NCBI GenBank assembly: GCA_036937835.1
Contig: CM072880.1
Span: 17,256,001 to 17,320,000 of the forward strand
Direction of reading: 5' to 3'
DNA length: 64,000 nt
Source of the DNA: Pampus argenteus
Taxonomy: Eukaryota > Chordata > Actinopteri > Scombriformes > Stromateidae
Position numbers and translations under genes: made by a program. The notes beneath the pieces were generated by a model. It ran no database searches and was not told the DNA's origin. It saw only the letters and a program-made list of their open reading frames with translations. Shown piece by piece: positions 30,708-42,560 of the stretch; the stretch's first letter is position 1; every line of letters begins with the position of its first letter.

Positions 30708-31540
30708 ACTGATCCGGATAAGATCCTTGCTCTAAAATCCTGGCCAATTCTAAGAAATCTGAAGGAGCTAAAGTCATTCCTAGGATTTGCTGGATATTAC
30801 CAGAGGTTCATAAAAGGGTAATCCGCCATTGCAAAACCCCTCAATGATTTGACACGTGGCTATACATCTACCCCCAAGGCCCAGAAAAGGTCCAGTCTAA
30901 TAAAAATCCAGGACCCGAAACAGCCTGCATTTGAAATGCTCATTGAGAAATTGACCAGTTCCCCAGTTCTGGGTTTTGCTGACCCAAAGCTGCAATATAT
31001 TTTACATACTGATGCCAGTACCATCGGGCTTGGAGCAGCTTTATATCAGGAGCAGGAAGGTCAACTGAGAGTAATCGCCTATGCCAGCCGTGGTCTGTCA
31101 GTGAGCGAGTCAAGGTACCCTGCGCACAAGTTAGAATTTCTTGCACTGAAATGGAGTGTGTGTGAGAAGTTCCATGACTACCTATACGGAGCCAACTTTG
31201 TGGTAGTGACTCATAACAATCCGCTCACTTATCTGTTATCAACAGCAAAGTTGAATGCTCTCAGTCACAGGTGGCTTGCCGCCCTGTCCACCTACTCCTT
31301 CAAGCTGCAATATCGGGCTGGGAAGCAAAACCTCGACGCTGACGCTCTATCTCACCGCCCTCACAGCCACCCTGCTGACCTGACAGAACAGAAAGATTGT
31401 GACCTGATAAACAAGTTTACTGCGGAGCATGTCATTAAATCTGGTGAATTGGAAGAACTCAACACAGACATTGTTTCTGCCATCTGCCATCGCTGTCTTG
31501 TCAGGCAGGGAGTCCCATCACCTTGGTCGAGTCCCTGAGC
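30708..31540 (+). pseudogene. pol: Gypsy C: RT thumb and RNase H
   Basis: KSFLGFAGYYQRFIKG ends the RT. The RNase H domain starts in the 30849-31538 frame (YILHTDASTIGLGAALYQEQ), followed by RVIAYASRGLS and the hydrolase block EFLALKWSVCEKFHDYLYG. In the last catalytic region the sequence reads VVTHNNPLTYLL, where Asp is expected before Asn-Asn, so a key residue seems changed to His. The frame is open for 229 codons. Confidence 0.82.
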
Positions 31541-32349
31541 CTTTCGGCTAAAGCTGTGCCTGACTGCTATGCCGGTTTTTTTGGCCTCGCATGGCAGCTG
31601 ACATTTAAACCAAGATTCAGACCTGCAATCGTTCCCGTTCTGGGACGCAAGGCACTCCTTGTTAATATCAGGACCACTCGTCCCTTGGAGTTACTCTGCA
31701 TGGACTACCTGTCACTTGAAGCTGATCAAAGCAATACAAAGGACATTCTGATCACTTTACAAAGTTTGCAATCGCCATTCCTACAGCAAACCAAAATGCA
31801 AAGACGGTGGCAAAATGTCTATGGGAGAACTTCATAGTGTGCTCCGGGATACCAGAACGTCTTCACACGGATCAAGGGCCTGATTTTGAGTCAAAGTTAA
31901 TTAAGGAGCTTTGTCAACTCGCTTTGATTGTGAAAACCCGAACAACCCCTTACCATCCTCGGGGAAATCCAGTTGAGAGATTTAACCGGACCCTACTCAA
32001 CATGCTTGGGACCTTGGAGCACAAGCAGAAAGCTAGATGGAAAGACTATGTGAAACTGTTAGTGCACGCTTACAACTGCACACGGAACAATGTCACCGGC
32101 TTTACACCCTACGAACTAATGTTAGGCCGTTCACAGCGTCTTACAGTGGATCTGGCTTTTGGTTTGCTTGTGCGGGAGCATCAGTCTACTTCACATTCAG
32201 AGTATGTTGAGAACTTGCGCTCCAGACTTGAAGAAAGCTTCCAGCTAGCTTCGAAGAATGCTATAAAATCTGGAGACCGAAACAAAGCCCGCTTTGATCA
32301 ACAAGTCACTCCATCTAGCCTGGAGGAGGATGACCGAGTTTTGGTGTGA
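31541..32349 (+). pseudogene. pol: Gypsy C: integrase
   Basis: A frame at 31523-31837 gives PLELLCMDYLSLEAD with the first Asp of the DDE core. After a frameshift near 31810 the next frame carries RLHTDQGPDFESKLIKELCQ (second Asp) and YHPRGNPVERFNRTLLNMLG (catalytic Glu), then the GFTPYELMLGR block. The N-terminal zinc finger is not readable. All three catalytic residues are present but split between frames. Confidence 0.82.
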
Positions 32350-33195
32350 AACATCAGATTTCGTGGAAAGCACAAACTCGAAGACAAATGGGAGCAGGAT
32401 GTGTATGTGGTTGAGAAACGTGCTGAAGACCTGCCCGTGTACACAGTGCAACCTGAGAACCGGACAGATGGACCGACTCATATTGAGATTTACTTCTTCC
32501 ATGTTCCTTCCTACCAGCATGTGGTGATTCAGATCCTGTGTCAGTCCCATCCCCTCGTCGTCCTCAAACCCGGAGCCAGAAACCAGCCAGTGTTGATAGC
32601 ACTGAAGATCTGGTCGAGAAGGAAGATGAATGGGATGTGCCCGATGTCCAGATCCAGCCAGCCACATTCCAGTTCTGAAAGTTACCTGTTGAATTCAGTT
32701 CTGGACTCATTTCTCAGCCTTTACCCAGGGATGTTGGTTCACCTGTGTTCCCGGGGAATCCTGTGGTCTCTGTCCCAGATGTCGTGCACCTAGCTGTTGA
32801 TGGGGAGTCCTCTGCTGAGTCCGAAGTACCTTTGCCAGTGGGAGAAGATGAGCTTGAGCCTGGTGAAACCTTCTCTAAAACTGACTGAAGGAATACCATC
32901 AACCTCTGTTTCTGAAAATCCACAAAGTGAGCCATTGCTCAGTCCACCTTCAATATCGGATAATGCTCTAGACTTACCTGATCCAGTCGTTGAATCGATT
33001 CCTGTCACCAGACGTTCGAGTCGGCAGCGTCAGCCCCCTAATCGCCTTCAATATGGAGCATTAGGTAATCCACTTATTTCGGTTGTGCAGGCACTATTTC
33101 ATGGGTTTGTTGATGCTTATAGCGAAGCAATTAGTACTGTTGCAGCAACTGATTTTAGACAATCTTGCATTCACAATGGTCTAATGGGGGGAGGA
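32350..33195 (+). pseudogene. Gypsy C: pol C-terminal tail and polypurine tract
   Basis: Fragments of the integrase C-terminal tail are readable (MYVVEKRAEDLPVYTVQPEN; later RRSSRQRQPPNRLQYGALGN near 33010-33070). The last is a basic motif common at the end of this Gypsy group. Several stops occur. The element ends at the purine tract at 33184-33195. Confidence 0.65.
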
Positions 33196-33333
33196 TGAAA
33201 CCTGGGTGGAAAATCTTTTTTTATTAATTAATCTAAAATACGCTGTTCCGGCGTTGTACCGTCACATGGGGGGTCGGTGCCTTGCTCAAGGGCACCTTGG
33301 CAGTGCCCAGGAGGTGAACTGCCCACCAGCCCA

Positions 33334-33372
<39 letters not shown>

Positions 33373-33375
33373 TTA
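33196..33375. repeat. Unclassified fish repeat and (TA)n microsatellite
   Basis: A block with GTGCCTTGCTCAAGGGCACC and GCCCAGGAGGTGAACTG, a motif I know from many fish intergenic repeats, precedes a pure TA run at about 33338-33369. The TA run abuts the 3' end of the minus-strand LINE. Confidence 0.5.
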
Positions 33376-34456
33376 TATAGTCATTAAAGGACAAGTCTTG
33401 ATCAAAAACAACGCCAAGATTTTTTACGGTGGAGCTGGTGGCCAGGGTGATCCCATCTAAGGCTAAATCTCTGGAATGATAGTTTCTAAGGTGTTTGGGT
33501 CCTATTACGAGAACTTCAGTTTTATCTGAATTTAGCATTAGAAAATTGTGGGTCATCCAATTTTTTATGTCCTTAATGCATGCTTCAAGTCTAGTCAAGT
33601 GATTGGTTTCATCAGGCTTGATCGATAACTATGATTGGGTGTCGTCGGCATAACAGTGAAAGTTAATTGAATGATTCCTAATAATGTTCCCTAAAGGAAG
33701 CATATATAAACTGAAAAGAAGTGGCCCTAATACAGAACCTTGTGGGACTCCATGAGAAACTTTGGTTTGCATGGAGGATTCATCATGAACATGAACAAAC
33801 TGAGAACGGTCTAGGAAATATGACTTAAACCAGCCTAGGGCGGTTCCTTTAATGCCAATTTGGTATTCCAGTCTCTGTAAGAGAATCTGATGGTCAATGG
33901 TGTCAAATGCGGCACTAAGATCTAATCGGACAAGTACAGAGATGAGTCCTTTGTCTGATGCCATTAGGAGGTCGTTTGTAACTTTAACTAGTGCGGTTTC
34001 TGTGCTATGATTTACTCTAAATCCTGACTGAAACTCCTCGAATAAGCTGTTTGTGTGGAGAAAATCACATAGTTGATTGGCTACGGCTTTCTCAAGTACC
34101 TTCGAGATGAATGAAAGGTTTGATATCGGTCTGTAATTGGCTAAAACCTCTTGATCTAGAGTTGGTTTTTTAAGAAGAGGCTTAATCACAGCTATTTTAA
34201 AGGACTGTGGTACATATCCTGATAATAAAGACAGATTAATCATATTCAATAAGGACGGGCTAACTAAAGGTAATACATCTTTAAGCAGCCTGGTTGGGAT
34301 GGGGTCTAAGAGACAGGTTGACGACTTCGATGAAGAAATTATTGTAGTTATTTGTTTAATGTCGACGGGAGAAAAGCAGTCTAAATATATGTCAGGTTTT
34401 ATAGCTATTTCCAAACTTGCTGTATCTGAAATCAGATGAGTGCCTGTTGAGGGCAA
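33376..34456 (-). pseudogene. Rex1/CR1-group LINE reverse transcriptase (minus)
   Basis: The 34456-33629 frame is an uninterrupted RT: LADYRPISNL-like region, FQSGFRVNHSTETALVKVTN, LVRLDLSAAFDTIDHQIL, VSHGVPQGSVLGPLLFSLYM and the active site CYADDTQS. A stop and frameshift near 33625 is followed by NSDKTEVLVIGP and GVVFDQDLSFNDYIKH, ending at the TA run. The endonuclease part is absent here, although a related piece lies at 38958-39140. The protein would copy LINE RNA at the nicked target. Confidence 0.82.
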
Positions 34457-36160
34457 AAGGTGACCGTGTTACATAAAGAAGAATATCATCTGCATACAGT
34501 GATATTTTATTAATTGTTTCTCCAGTGGTGTATCCCTGTATCTGAGGGTCGAGCCTGATACTTTGAGCCAACGGCTCAATAGCAAGAGCAAAGATTAAAG
34601 GGGAGAGGGGGCATACCTGCCTCTCAGATTGAAAGTAGAGTTTCTGTTAGGGACAAAACCCGTCTGTTCTGGGTGAACTAACCTCTCCAGCAAGGGGCCC
34701 AGTCTGTTAGCAAGTATTTTGGCAAATAGGTTCCCATCAACATTCAGGAGTGAAATAGGACGATAGGCACCTACTTCCTGTGGATCTTTCCCTTTCTTAT
34801 AAATTACAGTAATCACAACCTCGGCTAAAGTCGGTGGTAGGGCGCCGCTTTCCTGAGCGTGTTTGTGTACCTTTAGTAAATAAGGAGATAACTTTTCACC
34901 AAACATTTTATATAATTCTCCAGGAAGTCCGTCAGGACCTGGTGATTTATTACCTTTTAACGAGGCAACAGCATTTATCTAAAAACATATTAATAATCTC
35001 AGGCCCTGTAGTAGATTTAGAAGTATACAAGTTTGTGTAAAATTCAAGGAACCTGTTATTAATATCTTTAGATTTTGTGAGTATTGTGTTGTCAGAGGCT
35101 TTTACCTTATGTATTGTCCTATCATTTTCCATTTTTTTGAGCTGACGAGCTAGTAATTTATGTGGTTTATCTCCAAATTCGAAGAATCTTTGCCTTGTAT
35201 ACAGAATGCTTTACTTATTTTCACAGACATAATTTGATTGTATTCATATTTCAATGTTGTTATTTTTCTGTGTAGAGTTGTAGATGGGGATTGAGCATTT
35301 TCCTGATCTAGTGTTTTGATCTGTCCTTCCAGATCTTTTAATTTGGACATGTTTTCCTTTCTCTTTGATGCTTCAAATGAAATTATGCTACCTCTAATAT
35401 AGGCTTTTAAACACCTCCCAAAGAGTGGAGGGAGAGTTTTTATCTGTAAGCAGATGAGGATTTAGTCTTCAAGAGGTATGCGATTTGTCTAATTGGTCTA
35501 AACATACTGAAAAGTAAAGTGGGCTATGATCTGAGATCACAATACTGTGATACCGAACATCCACTACAAACGGTGCCAGTTTGGCGTCAACTAGGAAGTA
35601 GTCTATCCTACTGTAAGAATTATGCACAGGTGAAAAAATGAATAGTCCCGACTTGAGGGGTTCATCGTCCTCTATATGTCCAGGATGTTATTTATATATG
35701 TGTTTAGGAATTCACTTGAAGCATTTCTAGGAGGTTTCTTTGTGGAGGATCTATCTAGATATGGATCCAAAACAGTGTTGAAATCTCCTCCAATTATCAA
35801 ATTAGTCTGTGACATATCTGGTATTGTGGTTGTCTGTGTTAGGTGCATACATATTTACTAGGGTGAGGGAGATACTCTGAATCTCTCCAATCACTATAAC
35901 ATAGCGACCCTCTCTGTCAGATATTGTTTTTTTCTGCAAAAAAGGTACACCCTTTCTAATTAAGATTGCCACACCTCTTGCTTTAGAAGAAAATGCAGAG
36001 TGATAGACCTCTCCTATCCACTTTGGCCTGAGCCTGCCATGTGATTTATAATTCAGATGCGTCTCTTGTAAAAACATAATAGGCCAGTGCCTTAAGATGG
36101 GACAAAACCTTTCCTCTTTTGACTGGATTATTCACTCCAAGCACATTACAGCTGGAGAAA
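34457..36160 (-). pseudogene. Fish L1 ORF2 (endonuclease and RT start), minus
   Basis: The endonuclease begins near 36150 (NVLGVNNPVKRGKVLSHL) and continues with IMFLQETHLNYKSHGRLRPK, SLTLVNMYAPNTDN and, near 35520-35600, the catalytic ISDHSPL. A linker is followed by RT (34906-34595: AYRPISLLNVDGNLFAKILA; HPEQTGFVPNR) and YADDILLY at about 34466-34490. The copy stops there, joined to the Rex1-like RT on the same strand. Multiple frameshifts are present. Confidence 0.78.
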
Positions 36161-36931
36161 GTGAAATTTTTTTCTTTCTTTCATGCTATCATTCATAGTA
36201 TCCCACGTAGTAGTAATCAACTTTTGTAAGGTCTTCTTTCCCCAACCCAGATATCCCTCCCCAAGTCAATCTGACCCACATATTAACAAAGAACATAATA
36301 ACTACTCTAACCAATTCAAAGTGAATGGCACGAGCCTTAGGGAAGCCAAGAAAAAAAACAACTAACAACTAACTACTAAAGTTACTTCCACACCTACTGG
36401 TGGCCTTTTATAACCTTCAAAGTTGGTCCGTTTAGCTCTGAAACATAAGATATTTAAATATGAGAAAGGGAACGAGCGCAGAGGTATACATGTGCGTACA
36501 CACAAGTGCATCTATCATCATGTATTACGTATTTAGGAGACACAGATTAAAATACAATGTACTCCCCAGACCTGAACGTCAGTTCCTAATTTCAACATTT
36601 CATATAGTTTTCTAAAGTTTCAAAAATTTGTCCTAAAAATAAACATATACTGTAGCTGCTCAAACATAGCTATGATATTAGATTAGAAACAGGAGACAAG
36701 AGGAGGTCATATTGGGCAACACTCCTAGACATAAAGCTGAATCTGATCATAGTGTTAAATAAAATGGATACAAGAACAGCAATTACACTGAAAGAGAGAA
36801 AGAGTCTTGTTGGGTAATAACTATACAGTATCTGGTTTTAAAAGGATATACTGTAGTGGCGCACGACTTTCACACCTTTGTCTTTCTTCTTTGGCAGGTA
36901 GCAGTTGTTGTGTTAATATTAGCCGCCGAGG
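36161..36931 (-). other. L1 inter-ORF/degenerate region
   Basis: No coding domain is readable. It lies between L1 ORF1 and ORF2 and is longer than a normal L1 inter-ORF spacer, so it probably includes foreign or decayed sequence. Confidence 0.4.
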
Positions 36932-37898
36932 CTATCTAGGCAGCCACAGATCGAGAAAGAGAAAAAGAGTTCTTGAGATCCAGGATTTATCAGTCCGCCG
37001 TAGCTGTAGGTGAGCCTGGACCAGCTTTTTTCTCTGTGAAGGATGTCTGTGTGCCGTTGTGTGTGACCAGGAGCCTTGCGGGGTAAAGTAGACCATTCCT
37101 GATGCCGGGCTTGTTGTGCAATAGCTCCCTGGCGCGGTTGAATAGAGCCCTTCGCTTAGCCACTGCCAGAGGATAGTCGGGGAATATCTGAATCCTCTTG
37201 TCTCCGAAGTAAATTTGTTTCGCCACTCTGGCTTTCCATAGGATATCCTCAAGCACATGATAATAGTGTAACCTCAGAATGAGGGGCCTGGGGGGCCTTC
37301 GGGGGACCAGGGCTTCTCTGGAGGGTCCGGTGCACTCGGTCAATAAGCAGCTTCTCATCCAGAGATAGCACATCTTTTAGCATGTCAGCTACGAAGTCAC
37401 GCGGTGTGGATCCTTCCACCCCCTCGGGAACTCCAACAATTCTGATATTGTGCCTCCTTGATCTGCCTTCTAAATTCTCACATTTTTCAGTCAGTTTCCC
37501 CACTTTGGAGGTCAGTCGCATTACCTGGCATTGGGGATCAGTAACGTTGTCGAAGTGGAGTGAGGCTGACCTCTCCAGCTCTTTAATTGTCTTCGGGTGC
37601 ACGGCCGTGGCAGCTTCAAGTGTTTTAATGCATGACTGAATCCCCTTTTTAGTTGTAGCCAGCTCCTCTCTTACTCAGTGCAAACAGTTTGTAAGCGTGC
37701 TTCAATGGAGGCACATATATCGTTCTTGCTCTGAGTGACTTCATTTCGCAGGTTAGCGATAGCAGCTAGTATGGCACGGGTAGGTGGGTCCGCCTCGTCA
37801 CTCATGTCAGCAGGTAGAGGTATGTCACCTGGATCCGAGGACTGGTCGGGGCCTTCTTCTTGTTGGTAGTTTTTTCTGGTTTTCCCCTTTTTGGACAT
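36932..37898 (-). pseudogene. Fish L1 ORF1 (RNA-binding, RRM type), minus
   Basis: The start at 37898 gives MSKKGKTRKNYQQEEGPDQS, a Lys-rich N-terminus. A coiled-coil stretch follows in the 37602-37249 frame, then the conserved ENLEGRSRRHNIRIVGVPEG, the start of the RRM of L1 ORF1 proteins, with IDRVHRTL. A frameshift near 37300 leads to RPLILRLHYYHVLEDILWKA, PDYPLAVAKRRALFNRAREL and the C-terminal domain to about 36990. Stops at 37671 and frame changes break it. ORF1p trimers coat L1 RNA. Confidence 0.82.
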
Positions 37899-38186
37899 AG
37901 TTCCTTTACATTTTGTCTTTAAAAAGCACTTGGTTTAACTTAATGTGTCGCTCCAAGGATCTTAAGAGCGGATTTGTAAGTTATTAGTGTTTTAATAAGG
38001 ATAAAGTTAACAGAGCTCGGGCGAACACGTCTTACTCCTCCATCGCTCAACAGCGCCCCCCGGACTCTTGGAGATGTTGATTTAACTTTTATTAGGTTTT
38101 TATGATTAACTCCTCTTCTGTTTATTTTATCTTTAAACAATGCAGGTAGACGGGGGACAGACACAGTCTCTATACTAGATGATTGG
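37899..38186 (-). other. Probable L1 5' UTR
   Basis: Sequence upstream of ORF1 on the minus strand. A CGC-rich block (about 38010-38070) is compatible with an L1 promoter. The head-to-head junction with another L1 lies at its end. Confidence 0.4.
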
Positions 38187-40790
38187 GTGGGCAGCTGCTT
38201 GAGTGGAGGCGCAGATAAGCGTGTAAAACTGCAGCTCTGCTTCCTGGTCTCAACTCTGGATTGTCACAGGTTAGATCAACTAATAAACTTGGCCATGTTT
38301 CTAGATATGAGAGCTGCTCCATCCAAAGCCGTCTCTCCTAATCAGACCAGGTTTTCCCAAGAAAGGTGTCCAATTATCAATGAAGCACAACATCTGACCA
38401 GAAAGAGATTAATGACAAGTTTAGAATTTTTTACTCAAATTTATACTCCTCATATTGTACAGCAGACTTTAATATTATAGAAAACTTTTTAATAACCTTA
38501 AATTTACCGTCCCTTTCTCAAGACCTGAGAAATAACCTGGATGCGCCCATCACCTAGGAGGACATTTCAGCAGCTATATCATCTATGCAATCAGATAAAT
38601 CCCCTGGCCTAGATGGGCTTCCATCAGATTTCTTTAAAAAATTCTCTGCCGATCTAGTCCCCGTTCTGTGCTCAGTGTTCTCTGATACCTTAAACTCAGG
38701 TGCACTCCCTCCCTCGTTTAACCAGTCCTGTATCTCATTGTTGCTGAAAAAAAGGCAAAGACCCACTAGACTGTGCTTCAAACAGACTGATTTCATTGCT
38801 AAATTTTGGCCCACAGACTGGAGGATATCCTTCCTTCTGTAATATCACCAGATCAAACTGGTTTTATTAAAAGACGCCATTCATTTTACAATATCCGTCG
38901 GCTATTTAACATTCTGTACTCCTCCAAACATGTGGATTCAGAGTGCCTTGCAAAGAAAAAAGGCTTATAGTCCAATAGTATGAACTCAAAGGTTATTAGA
39001 AAATGGTCAGATAGAATAGGATTATGTGGAAAGACTATTAGATGATCAATTTCAAAGAGATAAATGCAGTACTAAGACTATCACTATGGTTGTTGACATG
39101 AATATTAAAATCACCTACAACTTCTGTCTGGTTTGTTTCAAAACCAACCACTTCTCTACCAGAAGCCCTCACGATCTTAGATAATTTCAGTCAATTTTCA
39201 GGATATAAACTCAACTTAAATAAAAGCGAAATATTCCCAATTAATAAAGAAGCTCTTAAACTTAACTATACCCATGTCCCATTGAAGGTGGTGAAAGATC
39301 AATTTAATTACCTCGGAATTTGTGTCACCAGCGAATTCAAAAACTCAAAAAAAAAAAAAAAATTCTTACTTTATTTGATCAGGCAAAACAGATTTTATCA
39401 AAGTAGTCTCCTTTGTCTCTGTCCTTTATTGGAAGAATGACCTCGATTAAAATGACACTGCTTCCAAAGTTCCTCTACTTCTTTCAATGTCTTCCCGTTC
39501 TCATCCCCAAATCATTTTTTAGGGCCCTTGACTCTATATTGATATCTTACATTTGGAATGGTAAACGCCCTCGGCTGCGGAAAGCATTTATCCAAAGATC
39601 CAAGCAGGTAGAGGGAATGGCTCTGCCTAATTTCCAGTACTACTACTGGGCAGCGAATATTAAGTGTTTGTTATTTTGGAGACATTTCCATCTTGAACCC
39701 ACTTCCCCGGCCTGGGTTACAATGGAGGTCTGTGCCAGTAACCGTGTTTCCTTGCCTGCCCTCTTAGGTGCTGCACTTCCACTTGCTTCAGATATTCCCA
39801 AGAGCAACCCAGTAGTTAAACACTCCCTGTTAATCTGGGGCCAATTTAGGAAAAGTTTTGGACTACATCTTTTTTCACTTAAAAGCCCAATTGCTGCTAA
39901 CCATCTATTTGCTCCTTCAATGGCTGACAGCGCATTCAAGATTTGGCACAGAAAGGGTTTGAGATGCTTTGAAGATCTATATATTGACAATTGTTTTGCA
40001 AACTTTTCTCAACTAACAGAAACTTTTGGCATTGCCAAAACCCACCTTTTTAGATTTTTACAAATTAGGACTTTTATACAGCGCTTAACGACCCTATTTT
40101 CCTTATAAACCCCCAGTTAACACTGTTGATATATTTCTTTCTGTTAACCCCACCTCTAAAGGTATCATGTCCAATCTATATAACCTTATCTCTAAACTGC
40201 ATTGCTCTTCAATGGCAACTATAAGAACTGCTTGGGAGCAAGACCTAAATTACACCTTTACAGAGGACACATGGGACTTGGTGCTTGATCTGATACACTC
40301 CTCTTCTATGTGTTCTCGACATGCACTTTTGCAATTTAAAGTAGTGCATCGGATCCACATATCAAAAACCAAGTTAGCGCGAATGTACCCTGATGTCGAC
40401 CCAACATGTGATAAATGTAAAGGAGCACCTGCCTCACTCTACCACATTTATTGGACATGCTCCTCTTTAGGTAATTTTTTTGGCATTGCTCTAGATTTAA
40501 ACTTACATAAAGCTTTGCTCACCTTTCTTGCTTTTGCCTTGTTACTAGCCCAACGAGCTATTTCACTTAAGTGGAAGGACCCAGTTCCCCCTTCCTGTTC
40601 ACATTGGCTCAGGGACATGATATCCTGCATGAATCTAGAGAAGATTAGATACACAATTCGGGAATCAGAAAATAAATATGTAAGGGATTGTGTTGTGTTA
40701 TGGATGTTGTTGCAAAAAAAGAGGACACTTAGAAAAGAAGTGCAGATCTGCTAAAGATAAGACTAAAACTGAAAAAGACAAAGCAAAGAA
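38187..40790 (+). pseudogene. Second fish L1 ORF2, plus strand, interrupted
   Basis: RT N-terminal blocks are readable (38585: SDKSPGLDGLPSDFFKKFSA; SGALPPSFNQSCISLLLKK), then DQTGFIKRRHSFYNIRRLFN near 38850. The palm with its YADD is replaced by a minus-strand LINE fragment (38958-39140). L1 resumes with FSGYKLNLNKSEIFPI. The long frames 39413-40108 and 40167-40754 form the C-terminal half, with the Cys-rich DPTCDKCKGAPASLYHIYWT domain of L1 ORF2. It ends where a Gypsy begins. This L1 differs in sequence from the one upstream. Confidence 0.78.
38958..39140 (-). mobile_element. LINE endonuclease fragment inside the L1 RT
   Basis: On the minus strand the piece reads VVGDFNIHVNNHSDSLSTAF and, after stops, a segment with NPILSDHFLITFEF. 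These are two conserved blocks of the apurinic-like endonuclease of Rex1/CR1-group LINEs (the DFN and SDH catalytic motifs). It replaces the L1 palm, so it came in with a deletion or by recombination. Confidence 0.65.
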
Positions 40791-41200
40791 TCATAATGCT
40801 GCCACACATCATGTAGAGGAAGCAAGCAGGAGGCTTTGTGTTCGTTTAACACGTTTGGAGTGGAAACTGATGAGGAACCACCTATGCCATATTATACTAC
40901 AGTCACTATGCAGGGACAGGATGTTAAGTTTGAGATTGATTCGGGGGCAACAGTGTCGGTCATCAGTGAGGAGACCTACAGGAGGACCTGGGGGTCCAAG
41001 TCACCACCCATGACTCCATCAAAGCTCAAGCTAAGGACATACACCGGGCAGCCCATACCCACCCAGGAGTGCTAAAGGTGAGCATTGCCATAGGAAGTCA
41101 AAGGGCAGAGGGTAGACTAGTGGTGGCCAAGGGCAGTGGACCCAGTCTTTTGGGTCGTGACTGGCTAAGAAAAATTAAGCTTAATTGGCATTGTGAAGTA
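40690..41200 (+). pseudogene. gag-pro: Gypsy D: nucleocapsid knuckle and protease
   Basis: A Cys-rich segment near 40690-40745 (CYGCCCKKRGHLEKKC) is a CCHC knuckle with extra residues in the first half. The protease, in the 40836-41075 frame, has KFEIDSGATVSVISEETY with the DSGA active site. A stop at 41073-41075 and a frameshift precede SLLGRDWLRKIKLNW (about 41136-41183), the distal protease element. The two protease halves are thus in different frames. Confidence 0.75.
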
Positions 41201-42560
41201 CACTCGCACAACAGAGGACATTCTGCAGCGATACAATGAGGTGTTCAGAGATGAGCTGAGCACGCTCAAGGGAGTGACGGTGAAACTGCACGTTGACCCC
41301 AACGCCACACCACGCTTCTACAAGCCCAGAGTGGTACCCTATGCCTATGAGCATCATTGAGCCAGTGCAGTTCCTATTGTCTCCTATTGTCCCTGTTATG
41401 AAATCAGACAAAACAGTGGAATATGTGGAGACTACAAACTTACAGTGAACCAATTCTCAAAGCTGGAGGAGTATCCGTTGCCACAGGTGGATGACCTGTT
41501 TGCAACCCTGGCAGGGGGCAAGTCATTTACAAAACTGGACATGAGCCACGCCTATCAGCAGCTGTTGCTAGACGAAGAGTCCAAGGAGTTTGTCACAATA
41601 AACACACACAAAGGACTGTTTAAGTACAACCGTTGAGTGTTTGGAGTGGCATCCAGCTGCGCCATTTTCCAAAGGACAATGGACAGTCTGTTGCAAGGCA
41701 TTCCACACGTAGCATGCTACCTAGATGATCTGCTTATTACAGGTACTACAGAGGCCGAGCATCTCAGCAAGTTAGAGCAAGTGTTACAGAGACTCTCAGA
41801 TGCAGGGATGAGACTGAAATGATGCACGTTTATGGCTCCAAGTGTCACTTACCTGGGACATAAGATAACAGCTGAGGGTATCTGCCCAGTGGAAGACAAA
41901 GTGAGGGCTGTCAAGGAAGCCCCGAGCCCCAAGAACGTCACCGAACTGAGATCTTTTCTAGGTATGGTGAATTACTACAGCAAATTTCTCCAGGACCTCT
42001 CAAAGGTCTTGGCTCCACTGTACAAACTACTGCACAATGACACAAAGTGGCAGTGGTGTGACAAGCAAGAGGAAGCTTTGAAGAAAGTGAAAGAACTGCT
42101 CCAATCAGCAAAACTGCTTGTGCATTTTCATCCAGACAAAGAGGTGACCCTCTCATGTGATACCTCACCGTACGGTGTAGGGGCAGTGCTGTCGCACCTA
42201 ATGGAAGATGGATCAGAGAAGCCTATTCGCTTTGCTTCACGCACGTTGACGGCTGCGGAAAAGGGGTACTCGCAGCTAGACAAGGAAGGTCTGGCAATTG
42301 TGTTTGCTGTTAAGCGCTTCCATCAGTACCTCTACGGCCGTCCTTTCAAGATCCATACAGACCATAAACCATTAATGAGTCTGTTTGGCGAGAGACGTTG
42401 CATCCCACCACTGGCCTCCGTTCAAATCCAACGTTGGGCACTAACATTGTCAGCCTACCAATACACCATAGTGTATAGGGCAGGAAAGAACAATGCAAAT
42501 GCTGACGCACTCAGTCGCCTGCCATTGCCCGAGACACCAGTCACCACTTATTTTCATTAG
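41201..42560 (+). pseudogene. pol: Gypsy D: reverse transcriptase and RNase H
   Basis: Frames 41445-41636, 41637-41822 and 41832-42560 together give a complete palm: KLDMSHAYQQLLLDE (first Asp), FGVASSCAIFQRTMD, CYLDDLLITG (active site, intact), TYLGHKITAEG and RSFLGMVNYYSKFL. RNase H follows (TLSCDTSPYGVGAVLSH; IHTDHKPLMSL; NADALSRLP). The first two frame ends are in-phase TGA codons, the second being one base off a CGA or TGG. The N-terminal RT near 41300-41440 is frameshifted. The last 242 codons are uninterrupted. Confidence 0.88.

Larger units (their letters stand above)
30708..33195 (+). mobile_element. Ty3/Gypsy fragment C (RT end, RNase H, integrase, 3' end)
   Basis: RT thumb, RNase H, integrase and a 3' tail of a non-chromovirus Gypsy end at a purine tract (ATGGGGGGAGGA, 33184-33195) followed by TG, the expected start of a 3' LTR. 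The LTR itself is cut after a few bases. Its gene order (RT then integrase) is the ordinary Gypsy order. Confidence 0.75.

Noticed and set aside
33196..33330. A second LTR after the Gypsy C purine tract
   Set aside because: Only a few bases of a possible LTR remain before an unrelated repeat; no LTR end or partner is present.
34457..40790. Twin-priming inversion of a single L1
   Set aside because: The two opposite L1 pieces overlap in the same RT region and differ strongly in sequence there, so they come from two lineages.
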